Source: Phaeocystidibacter sp965659725
GTDB taxonomy: Bacteria; Bacteroidota; Bacteroidia; Flavobacteriales; Schleiferiaceae
Direction: 5' to 3'
Length of the DNA stretch: 64,000 bases
Assembly: GCA_965659725.1 (NCBI GenBank)
Contig: CBFHXG010000003.1
Span: 1-64,000, forward strand
The notes under the pieces are model-generated. The model was not told where the DNA came from. It saw nothing but the letters and a program-made list of their open reading frames with translations, and did not search any database. Every line of letters starts with the position of its first letter. Position 1 is the first letter of the stretch. Below are positions 1 through 9,849 of the stretch, piece after piece. A program made the position numbers and the translations under genes.

Positions 1-121
1 TTTTTGTTTATAGTCTACATGACTAACAGGCCAAAGGCAAGGAGGCAATAAGGCATACTTGCCAACGGATCAACGAATAAACGGAGGAACGGAGAACCGT
101 ATTACTGTTTCACAGTTGTTT

Positions 122-2073
122 CTATAACTGGAAGATCACTCCCGTCCAATTGTCATCCTTCTGATTGAAGTAGACCGTACCCCCATGCTCACTAACTAAG
201 TGATACACCAAGTGTAAGCCCATCCCCTTCGCAGTTAGCTGCGCAGATAAGCTCTCATCTATCACTCCTTGTACGATCTCCTCTGGTATTCCCGCTCCAG
301 TGTCCATTACAGATGTGATCAGCTCATTTCCCTTCACATAGGCCTGAACCCGGATCTTCGATTCCTTAGGCGCATACTTCGAAGCATTGGCTACAAGGTT
401 TCTCAGAATAGTACTATAAATGTTAGAGTCGATCGACCACATGAGCTCGCGGTCTACCTGAATGTCAATCTTCATCCTACGACTCTGTTACATCGGAGCA
501 ACTAACTGCTCACACTGATTTACAATAGCCAATATCTCAACCTCAGATCTTCGTACATCTAATCCTGACGCTTGATCCTTCGACCACATCAAGAGATTCT
601 CTAATAGGACATGAACCTCTGTTAAGCCCTGTTGTACATTGCCAAGTAATTCCATGCTATCAGGACCGAGTTTATCGCCTCGCTGTGGTAGCTCCTTCAA
701 TAAGAAAAGTGAATTACCAATTGGACCCCGGAGATCATGACCAATAATGCTGAACAACCTCGTCTTAGCCTTATCAATGTCATTCAACATCGCCAAGTTC
801 TTGGCCACTTCCTTCCTTCTCTTTTGAACCAGCCTGAAGAGTTGTATCAATACCAGCAATAAGGTGAAGAGTACCCCGATTCCCGCATACAAGTAAACGC
901 GTTCCGTATTGTTGACTTCGTTTTCCTGCCTCAATATCTCCAACTCGCGTTGACGATATCTGTCCAATACCGACTGCTCAAGAGACTTCATGCGGTTATT
1001 GTTCGTGAGCCGCTTCGTTTTCTCTCTCAGGTTATGATATTGCCTGAAGTACTCAAATGCCTTTGCCGTGTCACCTAGCCGCAGATATAGCTTACTCAAC
1101 TCATCCGTGGCCTGTGTTCGCACAAAGTTCGTTTCCCCGTCCACCACAGAACTATCGTATGCCATGTGAGTGTATTTCATCGCCTGCTCAATGTCACCCT
1201 GCTCCGCATAGATCGTACCCAAGTTTACCCATACGATCGGGGCTTGATACAAAGGACCTGGGGTCATCATCATCGGATTCTTCTCCGCAATACGTAAGTA
1301 ATTACTCGCAGAGTCGAGGTTCCCCCCCTCTGTAAGTGAGCTAGACCAAGATTGATCTGCGATTGAGATAGAGAAATAGTATCCCCTAAGGAGAGGTTTA
1401 AAACTCTTGACTTGTGTAATACAATAATGGCTGTGTCCGTCACACTGTCTGTATTCAACCTTGCCAAGGCAATGTTTACATAACTTGAGCCAAAGTCATA
1501 CAACCTACCCGACTCCCTAAAGTAACGCGCCGATTACCTAGCATACTCTTCACTCAAGCTGTAATCTTGAAGTTTGTATTAGACCTTTGAGATCTCCAAA
1601 TAGGTAAGAGGACGATAGAGACTATCCTCTATAGGAAGATAGCTCAGAGCCGAATAACCAAAGTCAAGGGCGGTTTCATAATGCTCCAATTGATGTTCAA
1701 CCGAGGCAATGTTCCGGTGTAAATACCCCCTCTGAGTTGAGTCTGCTGCCGGCACCTACACCAATGCTCTTTGGAATAAAACACTGGCCGAATCCCAATC
1801 CCTGAGTATAGCATGAAGGATGGCGTGCTCCATGATGATATCCGAAACTTCTGATGAATCATTGGACTTCTGTATGTCCTCAAAAGCATGAAACTGCGCA
1901 GCGTGGGATAATCGTGGATCCTTCCAGGCGTTCGCTCGAGAGATGTTTTGTGCAAAGACGTGCCTGTGGAAGTTGGTGGTGCAAGTGTCGTAGTAGGTGA
2001 CCAACGAATCTGGCAACTGAGAGAACGATGAAAGACTGAAAGCAGTCAGTAAGAGGGATAGGTATAACTTCAT
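122..2073 (-). pseudogene. Decayed TPR sensor histidine kinase
   Basis: Reading back from the ATG at 2073 there is a signal peptide (MKLYLSLLLTAFS), then TPR-like helices, a coiled coil, one membrane segment (YAGIGVLFTLLLVLIQLF), a HisKA box (SIIGHDLRGPI) and a HATPase domain with a DTGAGIP box and GMGLHLV. This is the order of Bacteroidota TPR hybrid-type sensor kinases. The frame is broken: in-frame stops lie at 1756-1758, 1579-1581 and 1534-1536, a frameshift falls in or near the seven-C run at 1322-1328, and another stop is at 488-490. All pieces remain collinear, so this is one gene in decay. No partner response regulator is visible in the window. Five separate lesions make sequencing error alone unlikely. 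Confidence 0.85.
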
Positions 2074-2144
2074 GGTTGAGTAGATGGTGACCCTAAAATA
2101 CAATCTCTCAGAGAACAATCTTTTCCGTAGCTTCGATTTTTCGA

Positions 2145-3416
2145 ATGAATACCTACTCAAAACCTATACAGCGAGCATGGACGTTCTATGATTGGGCCAA
2201 CTCAGCCTATTCATTGGTCATTTCCACGGCTATCTTTCCCATCTATTACGAGGAAGTTACCGACCATCAGCTCGATATCTTCGGATGGAGTATCGAGAGT
2301 TCCGCGATCTATGCCTGGACCATCGCGCTTTCATTCATCATTGTAGCCCTCATTTCACCTTACCTGAGCGCCCTTGCGGATGTAACGGGACGAAAGAGGA
2401 GATACATGAGGAATTTTGTTCTCATTGGATCTACCGCCTGTATTTCTATGTTCTTCTTTACCTCTGATCTCATCTGGTTGGGGTTGATCGCGGCATTCTT
2501 CGGTAGCTTTGGATTCTCAGGAAGCTTGGTTTTTTATAACGCTTATCTTCCTCAGATCGCAGCACCCGAAGATCAAGACAAACTCAGCGCCCGAGGTTTT
2601 AGTCTAGGCTACATTGGAAGCTCTTTGCTCTTGATCCTTCTCCTGATGCTTATTCAGAAACCGGAGTGGTTTGGTCTCGCGAATGCCGGTATCGCTTCGC
2701 GGATCTCATTTGTGGTAGTTGGATTATGGTGGCTAGGATGGAGTTTATACCCACTTCGTGTCCTGCCCTATAATATTTACAAAAGACAAGTTGAATCGGG
2801 ATGGACAAAACGAGCTTATCTTGAGCTCATTCAGGTATTCAAGGTATTTAGGCAAACAAAAAGGCTAGGACGATTCGTAGCCGCATTCTTTTTCTTTTCC
2901 TGTGGAGTTCAAACTACGATCCTTCTAGCTACAATGTTCGGAAAGGAAGTCCTCGAGATAGAAACAGGCACACTCATTGGTACCGTGCTCATCATTCAAT
3001 TCGTTGGTGTGATAGGAGCGTGGAGCTTTGCTCGTTTATCGGGACTCATAGGCAATATCAAGTCGGTGGCAGCTGCTGTGGTGATCTGGGTAGGGGTATG
3101 TATCGCTGCTTACTTCGTGGAAACTACTACCCAATTCATGATCATAGGAGGTCTTGTGGGCCTTGTGATGGGTGGTGTTCAATCCCTAGCAAGAAGTACC
3201 TATTCCAAAATGCTACCCGAAACAAAGGATCACACCACATTCTTTAGTTTCTATGATGTAGCTGAGAAGTTGGCCACAGCACTGGGCATGTTCTCTGTAG
3301 CCCTCTTGGTTGCGCTTACAGGAGATCTGCGAAATGCTGCAATTGCTCTTACGGCATTCTTCTTTATCAGCCTTGTACTGCTGTTTACGATTCCTAAGAG
3401 TAAATACGTTTATTGA
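2145..3416 (+). CDS. MFS transporter, UMF1 family
   Basis: A 423-residue polytopic membrane protein with about twelve hydrophobic segments. The N-terminus contains the FYDWANSAYS motif typical of the UMF1/Atg22-like branch of the major facilitator superfamily, and the loop after the second segment has the MFS-like DVTGRKRRYMR charged motif. Substrates of bacterial UMF1 proteins are mostly unknown; vacuolar Atg22 exports amino acids, so small-metabolite efflux is only an inference. The gene is monocistronic. Its last 7 bases overlap the convergent gene at 3410-3811. The start is the first ATG, directly before the conserved N-terminus. Confidence 0.85.
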   Translation: MNTYSKPIQRAWTFYDWANSAYSLVISTAIFPIYYEEVTDHQLDIFGWSIESSAIYAWTIALSFIIVALISPYLSALADVTGRKRRYMRNFVLIGSTACISMFFFTSDLIWLGLIAAFFGSFGFSGSLVFYNAYLPQIAAPEDQDKLSARGFSLGYIGSSLLLILLLMLIQKPEWFGLANAGIASRISFVVVGLWWLGWSLYPLRVLPYNIYKRQVESGWTKRAYLELIQVFKVFRQTKRLGRFVAAFFFFSCGVQTTILLATMFGKEVLEIETGTLIGTVLIIQFVGVIGAWSFARLSGLIGNIKSVAAAVVIWVGVCIAAYFVETTTQFMIIGGLVGLVMGGVQSLARSTYSKMLPETKDHTTFFSFYDVAEKLATALGMFSVALLVALTGDLRNAAIALTAFFFISLVLLFTIPKSKYVY

Positions 3417-3811
3417 GGGACTGGGCGGGCTTTATCCAAACGAATGATGTATCCCTCAATAAGATCTTCTTCCGCACCTGCCACTCTGGCCTTTACCCTA
3501 AGGTCATTGCCGCGCTGAAACTGTGACATATCCACTACGGTATCCATGCTGCAGATAACGATGTGATCTATCGTTACACTCGTTTCCCCTACACCCGTAA
3601 TATTGCCTGAGACGTCCACTACTTCTTGGACATAAACGCTATCGAAGTAAGCAATACCTTCGTCCAACTTAGCCTTTAATCCACTGGTATCACCCGTGTA
3701 CAAGGCTTCTTCTGATTGGATGTCACGGTGAGGCTTATTGTACATGAAGTAGCCTACAGTTACACCAATGAGAAGGAGTGTAAGAGCGGCAATAAGTACT
3801 TTTTTGAGCAT
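3410..3811 (-). CDS. Membrane-anchored OB-fold (tRNA_anti-like) protein
   Basis: A 133-residue protein with one N-terminal transmembrane helix (VLIAALTLLLIGVTVGYFMYN) followed by a soluble domain that has the pattern of the tRNA_anti-like OB-fold family common in Bacteroidota: strand-rich sequence around AYFDSVYVQEVVDVSGNITGVGE, then GNDLRVKARVAGAEEDLIEG. The domain probably faces the periplasm. The family has no assigned biochemical role. The gene converges on the MFS gene and overlaps it by 7 bases. The function call rests on fold-level resemblance only. Confidence 0.7.
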   Translation of the reverse strand: MLKKVLIAALTLLLIGVTVGYFMYNKPHRDIQSEEALYTGDTSGLKAKLDEGIAYFDSVYVQEVVDVSGNITGVGETSVTIDHIVICSMDTVVDMSQFQRGNDLRVKARVAGAEEDLIEGYIIRLDKARPVPQ

Positions 3812-3951
3812 AACAGTTAGGGTTAATTGGTTCGGGTAAGATATTAAGTCTTGTTCACATTAGCTCAGGTTTCAAGATTCTTCGCGATATTCAAAAACCT
3901 AAACGGCGCCTTTCTCGTATATAATCTAAACATCAAGCACTGAAAGTAGAT

Positions 3952-4320
3952 ATGAAATATACCATACTCTCCATTTTAGCCTCCACCTTGTTGTTGTCAA
4001 GTTGTTACTATGATAATTACGAAGAAAGGATGGGAGGGTTGCCCGTGGAGGATTGTTCCACACCGCTCAGTAGTTACTCAGCGGATATTGAACCTTGGAT
4101 CGATGCACAGTGCATCGCTTGCCACAATGAGAACTTCGCTCAAGCTGGTTTGGATCTAAGCAGCTATCAGTTGGTGGCTGACAATGCGGATGACATACTC
4201 GATAGAATAAGCCGTGAAGAGTCCGACCCTCTCCTCATGCCTCAGAATGGTCCAAAGTTGGATCAATGTAAGATCGAAGGGTTTGAACAATGGATAGCCG
4301 ACGGTAAACCAGAGAATTAA
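3952..4320 (+). CDS. c-type cytochrome-like lipoprotein
   Basis: A 122-residue lipoprotein. The N-terminus (LASTLLLSSCYYD) holds a lipobox, with Cys18 as the likely lipidated residue. The mature part has a single CIACH heme c-binding motif followed by AGLDLSSY and LLMPQNGPKL, so the Met in LLMP is a candidate distal ligand. This matches the short cytochrome domain of the planctomycete/Bacteroidota type. It heads a three-gene run with yceI-like and DUF5777 genes (gaps of 14 bases and then a 4-base overlap), so it is likely a periplasmic electron carrier working with them. Confidence 0.8.
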   Translation: MKYTILSILASTLLLSSCYYDNYEERMGGLPVEDCSTPLSSYSADIEPWIDAQCIACHNENFAQAGLDLSSYQLVADNADDILDRISREESDPLLMPQNGPKLDQCKIEGFEQWIADGKPEN

Positions 4321-4334
4321 TAAAGTACACAACT

Positions 4335-4886
4335 ATGATACGTTTCGTTTTAACAATTACACTCGCCCTAGGATTCGTAAATGCTTTTGGCCAAAAAATG
4401 ATGACCAGAGAGGGCTACATCCGATTCTTCGGAACAACGCCTGCCGAAGATATTGAAGGAGTGAGCAATCAAGCACAATCTGTGATTGACGTTTCCACAG
4501 GGGATATGGCGTGGCAGGTACTCATGACCACCTTCTCTTTCGAAAAAGCCCTCATGCAAGAACACTTCAATGAAAACTATGTAGAGTCAGAATCCTACCC
4601 GAAAGCTTCCTTCGCTGGACGGATCGAGAACATAGGCGACCTGGATTTCGATACGGATGGAGAATACGATGTGACCCTAGCGGGAAAGCTGACTATCCAT
4701 GGTGTTACAAAAGATGTAACAGCAAATGGTACTATCACGATCAAGGATGGAGAGGCGTTACTGGATGTTACATTCGATGCTGCACCCGAAGATTATAATA
4801 TTGAGATCCCATCTGTTGTTAGGGACAAGATTGCTCGAGAGTTTGATGTAACCGTGAAGGCCAAGTACCAACCACTTGAAAGATGA
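4335..4886 (+). CDS. YceI family periplasmic protein
   Basis: A 183-residue protein with a cleavable signal peptide ending near NAFGQ. The rest follows the YceI lipocalin-like fold: SFEKALMQEHFNENYVES, then SYPKASFAGRIENIGDL, and then the characteristic GKLTIHGVTKDVTANGTI. YceI proteins bind isoprenoid or fatty lipids in an eight-stranded barrel. It lies 14 bases after the cytochrome gene, and its stop overlaps the start of the DUF5777 gene (ATGA at 4883-4886), so the three are almost certainly cotranscribed. Confidence 0.9.
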   Translation: MIRFVLTITLALGFVNAFGQKMMTREGYIRFFGTTPAEDIEGVSNQAQSVIDVSTGDMAWQVLMTTFSFEKALMQEHFNENYVESESYPKASFAGRIENIGDLDFDTDGEYDVTLAGKLTIHGVTKDVTANGTITIKDGEALLDVTFDAAPEDYNIEIPSVVRDKIAREFDVTVKAKYQPLER

Positions 4887-5818
4887 TGGACATGTTGAAC
4901 AACTACCTCAAGGTCTCAATCGCTCTACTTCTACTTGCTGTTTCATTCAATGGGTTCGGTCAGAACGACCTAATGGGATTGTTGGACGACGAAGAAACGA
5001 CCAACTATGCGACGGCAACTTTCAAGGGAACTCGTGTTATCAATTTGCAATCAACGGAGATTCCCGGAGCAGGGGTTGGGCAATTTGTTATCCTTCACCG
5101 ATTTGGTGCGATCAATGATGATCCACTCTATAATCTATTTGGCTTGGATGTGGCCTCTGTGCGATTATCTCTCGACTACTCCGTCAATGACTACCTCAAC
5201 TTCGGAATAGGTAGGTCGGGCGGTACAAAAACGTATGATGCGTGGATAAAGGCCAAGCTACTTAGACAGTCTTCCGGAGCGGTGAACATGCCTGTATCAC
5301 TATTGTACTATGGCTCATTTAATGTGAATACCACTAAGTACGACGATAATTTGGATCGTCAGTTTTCAGATCGATTGAGTTATGTCAACCAACTCATCGT
5401 TGCACGTAAGTTCTCAGAGAGTTTCAGCTTAGAGCTGGCTCCAACTGTGGTACACTGGAACACTCGACTAGCGGAAGAACAACCCAATACTATTTTCGGT
5501 CTCGGTGCGGCAACTCGCTACAAGATTACAAATAGAGTGGCCATTACGGCAGAATACATGCTACAAGCGCCGCAGAATACGCGTTTGGTTGGTGGTGTGG
5601 AAACCCCTTACGAGAACTCACTTTCTATTGGTTTCGATATTGAAACAGGTGGACACGTGTTTCAACTTCACTTCACCAATTCGAGGGATATCAGTGATCC
5701 GAACTGGATGACCACTACACCAGGAAGCTGGGCCAATGGAGACATCTACTTTGGTTTCAATATTTCTCGGGTCTTCACGATCAAGAAACCAAAAACACCA
5801 GACGCTCCCGGGCTTTAA
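4883..5818 (+). CDS. DUF5777 family outer-membrane beta-barrel protein
   Basis: A 311-residue protein with a signal peptide (LLLLAVSFNGFGQ). The mature sequence alternates hydrophobic and polar residues as in an outer-membrane barrel, with the DUF5777 hallmarks GTRVINLQSTE, FVILHRFG, NDYLNFGIGRS and a C-terminal IYFGFNISRVFTI strand. DUF5777 genes in Bacteroidota commonly follow YceI and cytochrome genes, as here. The function is unknown; a role in outer-membrane redox or lipid-carrier chemistry is an inference from context. It ends three bases before the convergent deacylase gene. Confidence 0.85.
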   Translation: MMDMLNNYLKVSIALLLLAVSFNGFGQNDLMGLLDDEETTNYATATFKGTRVINLQSTEIPGAGVGQFVILHRFGAINDDPLYNLFGLDVASVRLSLDYSVNDYLNFGIGRSGGTKTYDAWIKAKLLRQSSGAVNMPVSLLYYGSFNVNTTKYDDNLDRQFSDRLSYVNQLIVARKFSESFSLELAPTVVHWNTRLAEEQPNTIFGLGAATRYKITNRVAITAEYMLQAPQNTRLVGGVETPYENSLSIGFDIETGGHVFQLHFTNSRDISDPNWMTTTPGSWANGDIYFGFNISRVFTIKKPKTPDAPGL

Positions 5819-5821
5819 GTG

Positions 5822-6787
5822 TTAGTCTGACTTATGGATTCGCTCAACATTACCAATGTGGAATAGGGCATCGCCCTTGTGGACCATGGCCATGTTGTTG
5901 TGTCCGATGATGTAGCCATCAAACGGTGCGCGCACCTTGACAGAGTAGTTGTTATAGGGTTCGTTGATGCGACCTATCACCTCATTCTCCTTGACCTTTT
6001 TACCGCTTTCTTTGGAGGCAACGAATAATCCCGACATTTCTGCTCGGACCCAAGAGGATGTGTCGAAATGGATCACGCGCTTGTAATCCGGCGCCTTATC
6101 GATCATTTCGAAATGATGAAGGACTCTCTTGATTCCCTTTACGGCTGTGCGGATAGCCTTGTCATCAAAGCGCATGGACTCACCACCTTCAAACACGATG
6201 ATCGACTTACCCATGTTTTGAGCTGTTTCACGAAGGGATCCATCAATGATGGGGCTAGTGAGGGTGAATGGAGCCTTGAAGGCCATGGCAACCTCTCTCC
6301 CCATGTCATCGGACTCACTGTATCTGATCTGTGGATAGTTCGTACGACTTGCACCTCCTGTGTGAAAATCGACACCGAAATCTATCTTAGGTAAGATCTT
6401 CGTCGATAATTGATTCGCCACGATTGAAGCTAGCGATCCGTCAGGACGACCAGGGAAACTGCGGTTTACGTCCTTCCCGTCGGGAACTTCCCTCGAATAG
6501 TTTATGAATCCATATACGTTGATGATGGGAAGGGCGATGACCGTTCCTCTTTGCAGATTTCGGAGCGTATTGCCGGCCACCATGCGACGAACTACTTCGA
6601 TACCGTTGATCTCATCTCCGTGAAGTCCACCTGAAAGCAGTACTACCGGTCCATCCTCTTCACTCCTGAAGACGTGGATGGGCATGTGAATTAGCGTACC
6701 CGAAGGCAAGCGGGCAATCTCGATCTCGATGACCGTTTCCTTACCTCTAGGGATCTTTACTCCATCGATACTGAGATCTGTACTCAT
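5822..6787 (-). CDS. Succinylglutamate desuccinylase/aspartoacylase family zinc hydrolase
   Basis: About 321 residues from the ATG at 6787, chosen because the sequence upstream of it lies inside purB and is not conserved-looking. Zinc ligands of the M14-like AstE/AspA family are visible: SGGLHGDEINGIEVV (His and Glu) and, about 80 residues later, GVDFHTGGA (His). RSFPGRPDGS and the later FEGGES also fit. The C-terminal third (VRAPFDGYIIGHNN) is biotinyl-lipoyl-like, as in several AspA-like proteins. It probably cleaves an N-acyl amino acid; the exact substrate cannot be read. It directly follows purB on the same strand. Confidence 0.85.
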   Translation of the reverse strand: MSTDLSIDGVKIPRGKETVIEIEIARLPSGTLIHMPIHVFRSEEDGPVVLLSGGLHGDEINGIEVVRRMVAGNTLRNLQRGTVIALPIINVYGFINYSREVPDGKDVNRSFPGRPDGSLASIVANQLSTKILPKIDFGVDFHTGGASRTNYPQIRYSESDDMGREVAMAFKAPFTLTSPIIDGSLRETAQNMGKSIIVFEGGESMRFDDKAIRTAVKGIKRVLHHFEMIDKAPDYKRVIHFDTSSWVRAEMSGLFVASKESGKKVKENEVIGRINEPYNNYSVKVRAPFDGYIIGHNNMAMVHKGDALFHIGNVERIHKSD

Positions 6788-6788
6788 G

Positions 6789-8129
6789 CTATTGACCTGT
6801 ATAGTTGGATGGAGTGATCTGGTGTAGTTCAGCCTTGATATCTTCGGAAACATCCAATGAGTTGACGAACTCTGCGATCACCTCACCATCAATAGGGCGA
6901 TTTGTGCGGGTAAGCGCCTTCAATGCCTCGTACGGCTTTGGATATCCTTCGCGGCGTAGGATGGTTTGAATGGCTTCCGCAACTACAGCATAATTTCTTT
7001 CGAGATCAGCAGCAATGGCATCTTCATTCACGATGAGCTTGTTCAAACCCTTCAAAGTATTGTTGAACCCGATGATCGTGTGCGCCAAAGGAACGCCAAT
7101 GTTGCGAAGAACGGTGCTGTCCGTTAGGTCTCGCTGAAGTCGTGAAATAGGTAACTTGGCCGACAAATGCTCAAAGAGCGCGTTGGCAATTCCGAGGTTA
7201 CCCTCGCTATTCTCAAAATCGATAGGGTTCACTTTATGAGGCATGGCCGATGAACCCACTTCTCCTTCTTTGATCTTTTGCTTGAAGTACTCCATAGAGA
7301 TGTACGTCCATATATCGCGATCCAGATCGATCAGAATGGTATTGATGCGCTTTAGTACATCAAATAGAGCGGCCATGTTATCATAGTGCTCGATCTGAGT
7401 GGTTGGCTGGGATCTATGAAGACCAAGGATCTCTTGAACAAAATGATTCCCGAACTCATGCCAATCGTCGTTCGGATAAGCCACTGCGTGCGCATTGAAG
7501 TTACCGGTTGCACCGCCAAATTTGGCCGACATAGGAATGTGGCGAAGTTGACGAAGCTGTTGGTCCAAACGCTCGATGAATACCATGATCTCTTTACCAA
7601 GTCGAGTAGGAGAGGCAGGTTGTCCGTGGGTGCGAGCCAACATTGGTATTTCCTTCCACCGTTGCGCCTTTTCTTGAAGGGAAACGATCACCTCACCGAT
7701 AAGTGGGGTGTATATGCTTTCAATGGCTTCAGCAATAGAAAGAGGTACAGCCGTATTGTTGATGTCTTGGGATGTCAATCCAAAGTGAATGAATTCGCTC
7801 CACTTCTGGAGATTCAATGTCTCCATTCGTTCCTTGATGAGATACTCGACCGCTTTCACATCGTGGTTAGTGGTCTTCTCGATCTCCTTCACACGCAATG
7901 CATCCTTCTCTTCAAAGTCGAGGTAGATGTCACGCAGGTCATTGATCTTATCTTTTGGGAAATCTTCTAGTTGAGGAAGAGGCTTCTCCACGAGCGCAAC
8001 AAAATATTCGATCTCGATGCGCACCCTGTATTGGATCAAGGCGTACTCTGAAAAGTATGGTGAAAGTGGCTCAGAATGACGGGCATAACGTCCATCAACA
8101 GGGGAAATCGCGAACAGTGCGGAACTCAT
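6789..8129 (-). CDS. purB: Adenylosuccinate lyase
   Basis: A 446-residue fumarase-superfamily enzyme that splits adenylosuccinate and SAICAR in purine synthesis. Conserved blocks in order are GRYARHSEPLSPYFSE, FGLTSQDINNT (residues 116-126), ARTHGQPASPT (165-175) and the signature loop SSAMPHKVNPIDFENSEGN (293-311). The length matches the long E. coli-like PurB type. A near-consensus box, TACCTTCG, lies upstream at about 8155-8162 on the minus strand. The deacylase gene starts one base before the purB stop, so the two are cotranscribed. Confidence 0.97.
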   Translation of the reverse strand: MSSALFAISPVDGRYARHSEPLSPYFSEYALIQYRVRIEIEYFVALVEKPLPQLEDFPKDKINDLRDIYLDFEEKDALRVKEIEKTTNHDVKAVEYLIKERMETLNLQKWSEFIHFGLTSQDINNTAVPLSIAEAIESIYTPLIGEVIVSLQEKAQRWKEIPMLARTHGQPASPTRLGKEIMVFIERLDQQLRQLRHIPMSAKFGGATGNFNAHAVAYPNDDWHEFGNHFVQEILGLHRSQPTTQIEHYDNMAALFDVLKRINTILIDLDRDIWTYISMEYFKQKIKEGEVGSSAMPHKVNPIDFENSEGNLGIANALFEHLSAKLPISRLQRDLTDSTVLRNIGVPLAHTIIGFNNTLKGLNKLIVNEDAIAADLERNYAVVAEAIQTILRREGYPKPYEALKALTRTNRPIDGEVIAEFVNSLDVSEDIKAELHQITPSNYTGQ

Positions 8130-8266
8130 TGTGTCCAGTTTGATAATGAAAGCGCGAAGGTACGAATTCCCTGTGTTCTGTGTGGTTTGACGTGAGTCGA
8201 ATCAAGACAGCAATTAATTGCTTACATTCGTTATTACTACTTCATCTACTCTTCAACTCTCTCACT

Positions 8267-9849
8267 ATGAAGAAGAATTACACCTCATTACTTCTCACCT
8301 GCATCGCATTCTTGTCGCTTGCCTTTTCTTCGAATCAGGCCAAAGGTCAATGTCTGCCAGTTACCAAGGTCACTTTTTTCAATGCCACGGGCTCTACTGT
8401 GGATATGACTTGGCTCAAGGATCCAAGTCATCAATCATTTGTAGTAGAGTGGGGCCATGCGGGTTTAACCCCGGCACTGAGAATTATTTGCACGCAGGGG
8501 GCAATGATACGGTGACCATCACAGGGATTGGTCCGGGTTTTCATTACGACTTCTATGTGCAGTCAATCTGCGCCACCTCTTCATCGTATCAGCAGACATC
8601 CTTCACTAATTCTTGTGGTAATGTAGGTGATCATCATACGACTCCGATCGTTGCACAGTTCTATACGGCATTCACAGGTGGAAGTGCGTATAAGAGATGG
8701 TCGTGGGTGGAGTACAGTACGAAGTCTTGTCTATCCGATCAATACACTTATTCAGTGAGTAAGGACCTAGCCATTCAATATGATCCACACCCGTTGGCGA
8801 CCAGCATTAGTATTGAAGCGGCTTTCGGACTAGATTCGAGTGGAATCATTGTTCTTGATAGTGCTTTCAATATGATAGCCAGGTCTACGGTACCCCTCGC
8901 TATTCCTGGGGGTATAACTCAAGGAGCGGCTATTTCAAATCTAGCCATAGATCCATCAAGAACATATTATATAATGGTTGAGGCCGCTGGTGCGGATTCT
9001 ACAACTCTGTGCTCTGACAATGCTTCAGTCCTGATAGATGAGAACTGGACAGCCTGCCCAACATTCTCTGCTGCAGTGGATACTTTCATGACATCTTGTG
9101 ACGTGATATCCCTCTATTGGTTGAAGAATGGTATCGACACTTTTGATCTAGAATATGGACTATCAGGATTTCAATGAGGCAAAGGGATCCAAAGGTCTCA
9201 AACAGATACCTTCCTAGTAGCATCAAGCCTTAACCCGAATACTACCTAAGATTTTTACATAAAGTCATCTTGCTCACCAACCACGGTAAGTTATGTAGGA
9301 CCTCTCACATACTCTACTAGGGCAGGTCAGGCTACGGCGGTTTCTTCATTTACATCATCGCTCATCAACATTACATCGACATCAGAGACCTATCAATTCG
9401 ATGGGAGCGCTTCCTCAGCGGATAGTTTGATTGGGTATTTCGGTGATGGTTCTCCAGTAGAGGTAGGCAATGTGGTAACACATGCCTATACGCAATATGG
9501 CACATTCAATGTAGTATGCGTGGCTGTTGATGGGTGCAGTACGGATAGTAGCACTGCGCAGGTAATCGTTCAACCTAACTCCATAGACGAGAGCCAGCTA
9601 CAGAATTTGAGCATCTATCCAAATCCCGCCGTTGGTTTAGTTCATTTGGAGATACCAACAGGAGTATCCAATAATTCCCGTTTGCAATTGATTTCGTTAG
9701 TAGGTCAGGTCTTGCGATCTTGGAAACTAGGCATTAGTGATGGAGGAGAAACGATGATAATTGATATTAATGACCTCGCCAAGGGAGCTTACTTACTCAA
9801 ATTATCAAGTGACCAGGATGGATATGTAGCTAGATTGATCCTCGAATGA
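8267..9849 (+). pseudogene. Decayed T9SS-secreted fibronectin/PKD protein
   Basis: Starts at 8267 with a signal peptide (KNYTSLLLTCIAFLSLAFS). The order is a fibronectin III-like unit, a pre-peptidase-like beta domain, a second FN3 unit, a PKD-like domain (GYFGDGSPVEVGNVVTHAYTQYGTF) and a type A T9SS sorting domain (SIYPNPAVG ... LAKGAYLLKL). Three lesions break it. One base is missing near 8455-8456; restoring it gives EWGPCGFNPGT, which matches EWGPCGFTPGT of the intact protein at 11268-14972. TGA stands at 9175-9177. TAA at 9247-9249 replaces the Tyr of the repeated YDFYV motif. It looks like a paralogue of the 11268-14972 gene. Confidence 0.85.

Noticed and set aside
1..121. Left edge as part of a gene
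   Set aside because: No open frame, hairpin or promoter of note; it is only the region downstream of the decayed kinase.
7386..7970. 194-residue open frame antisense to purB
   Set aside because: It lies wholly inside the conserved purB coding sequence, has no recognisable domain, and is a by-product of codon bias on the other strand.
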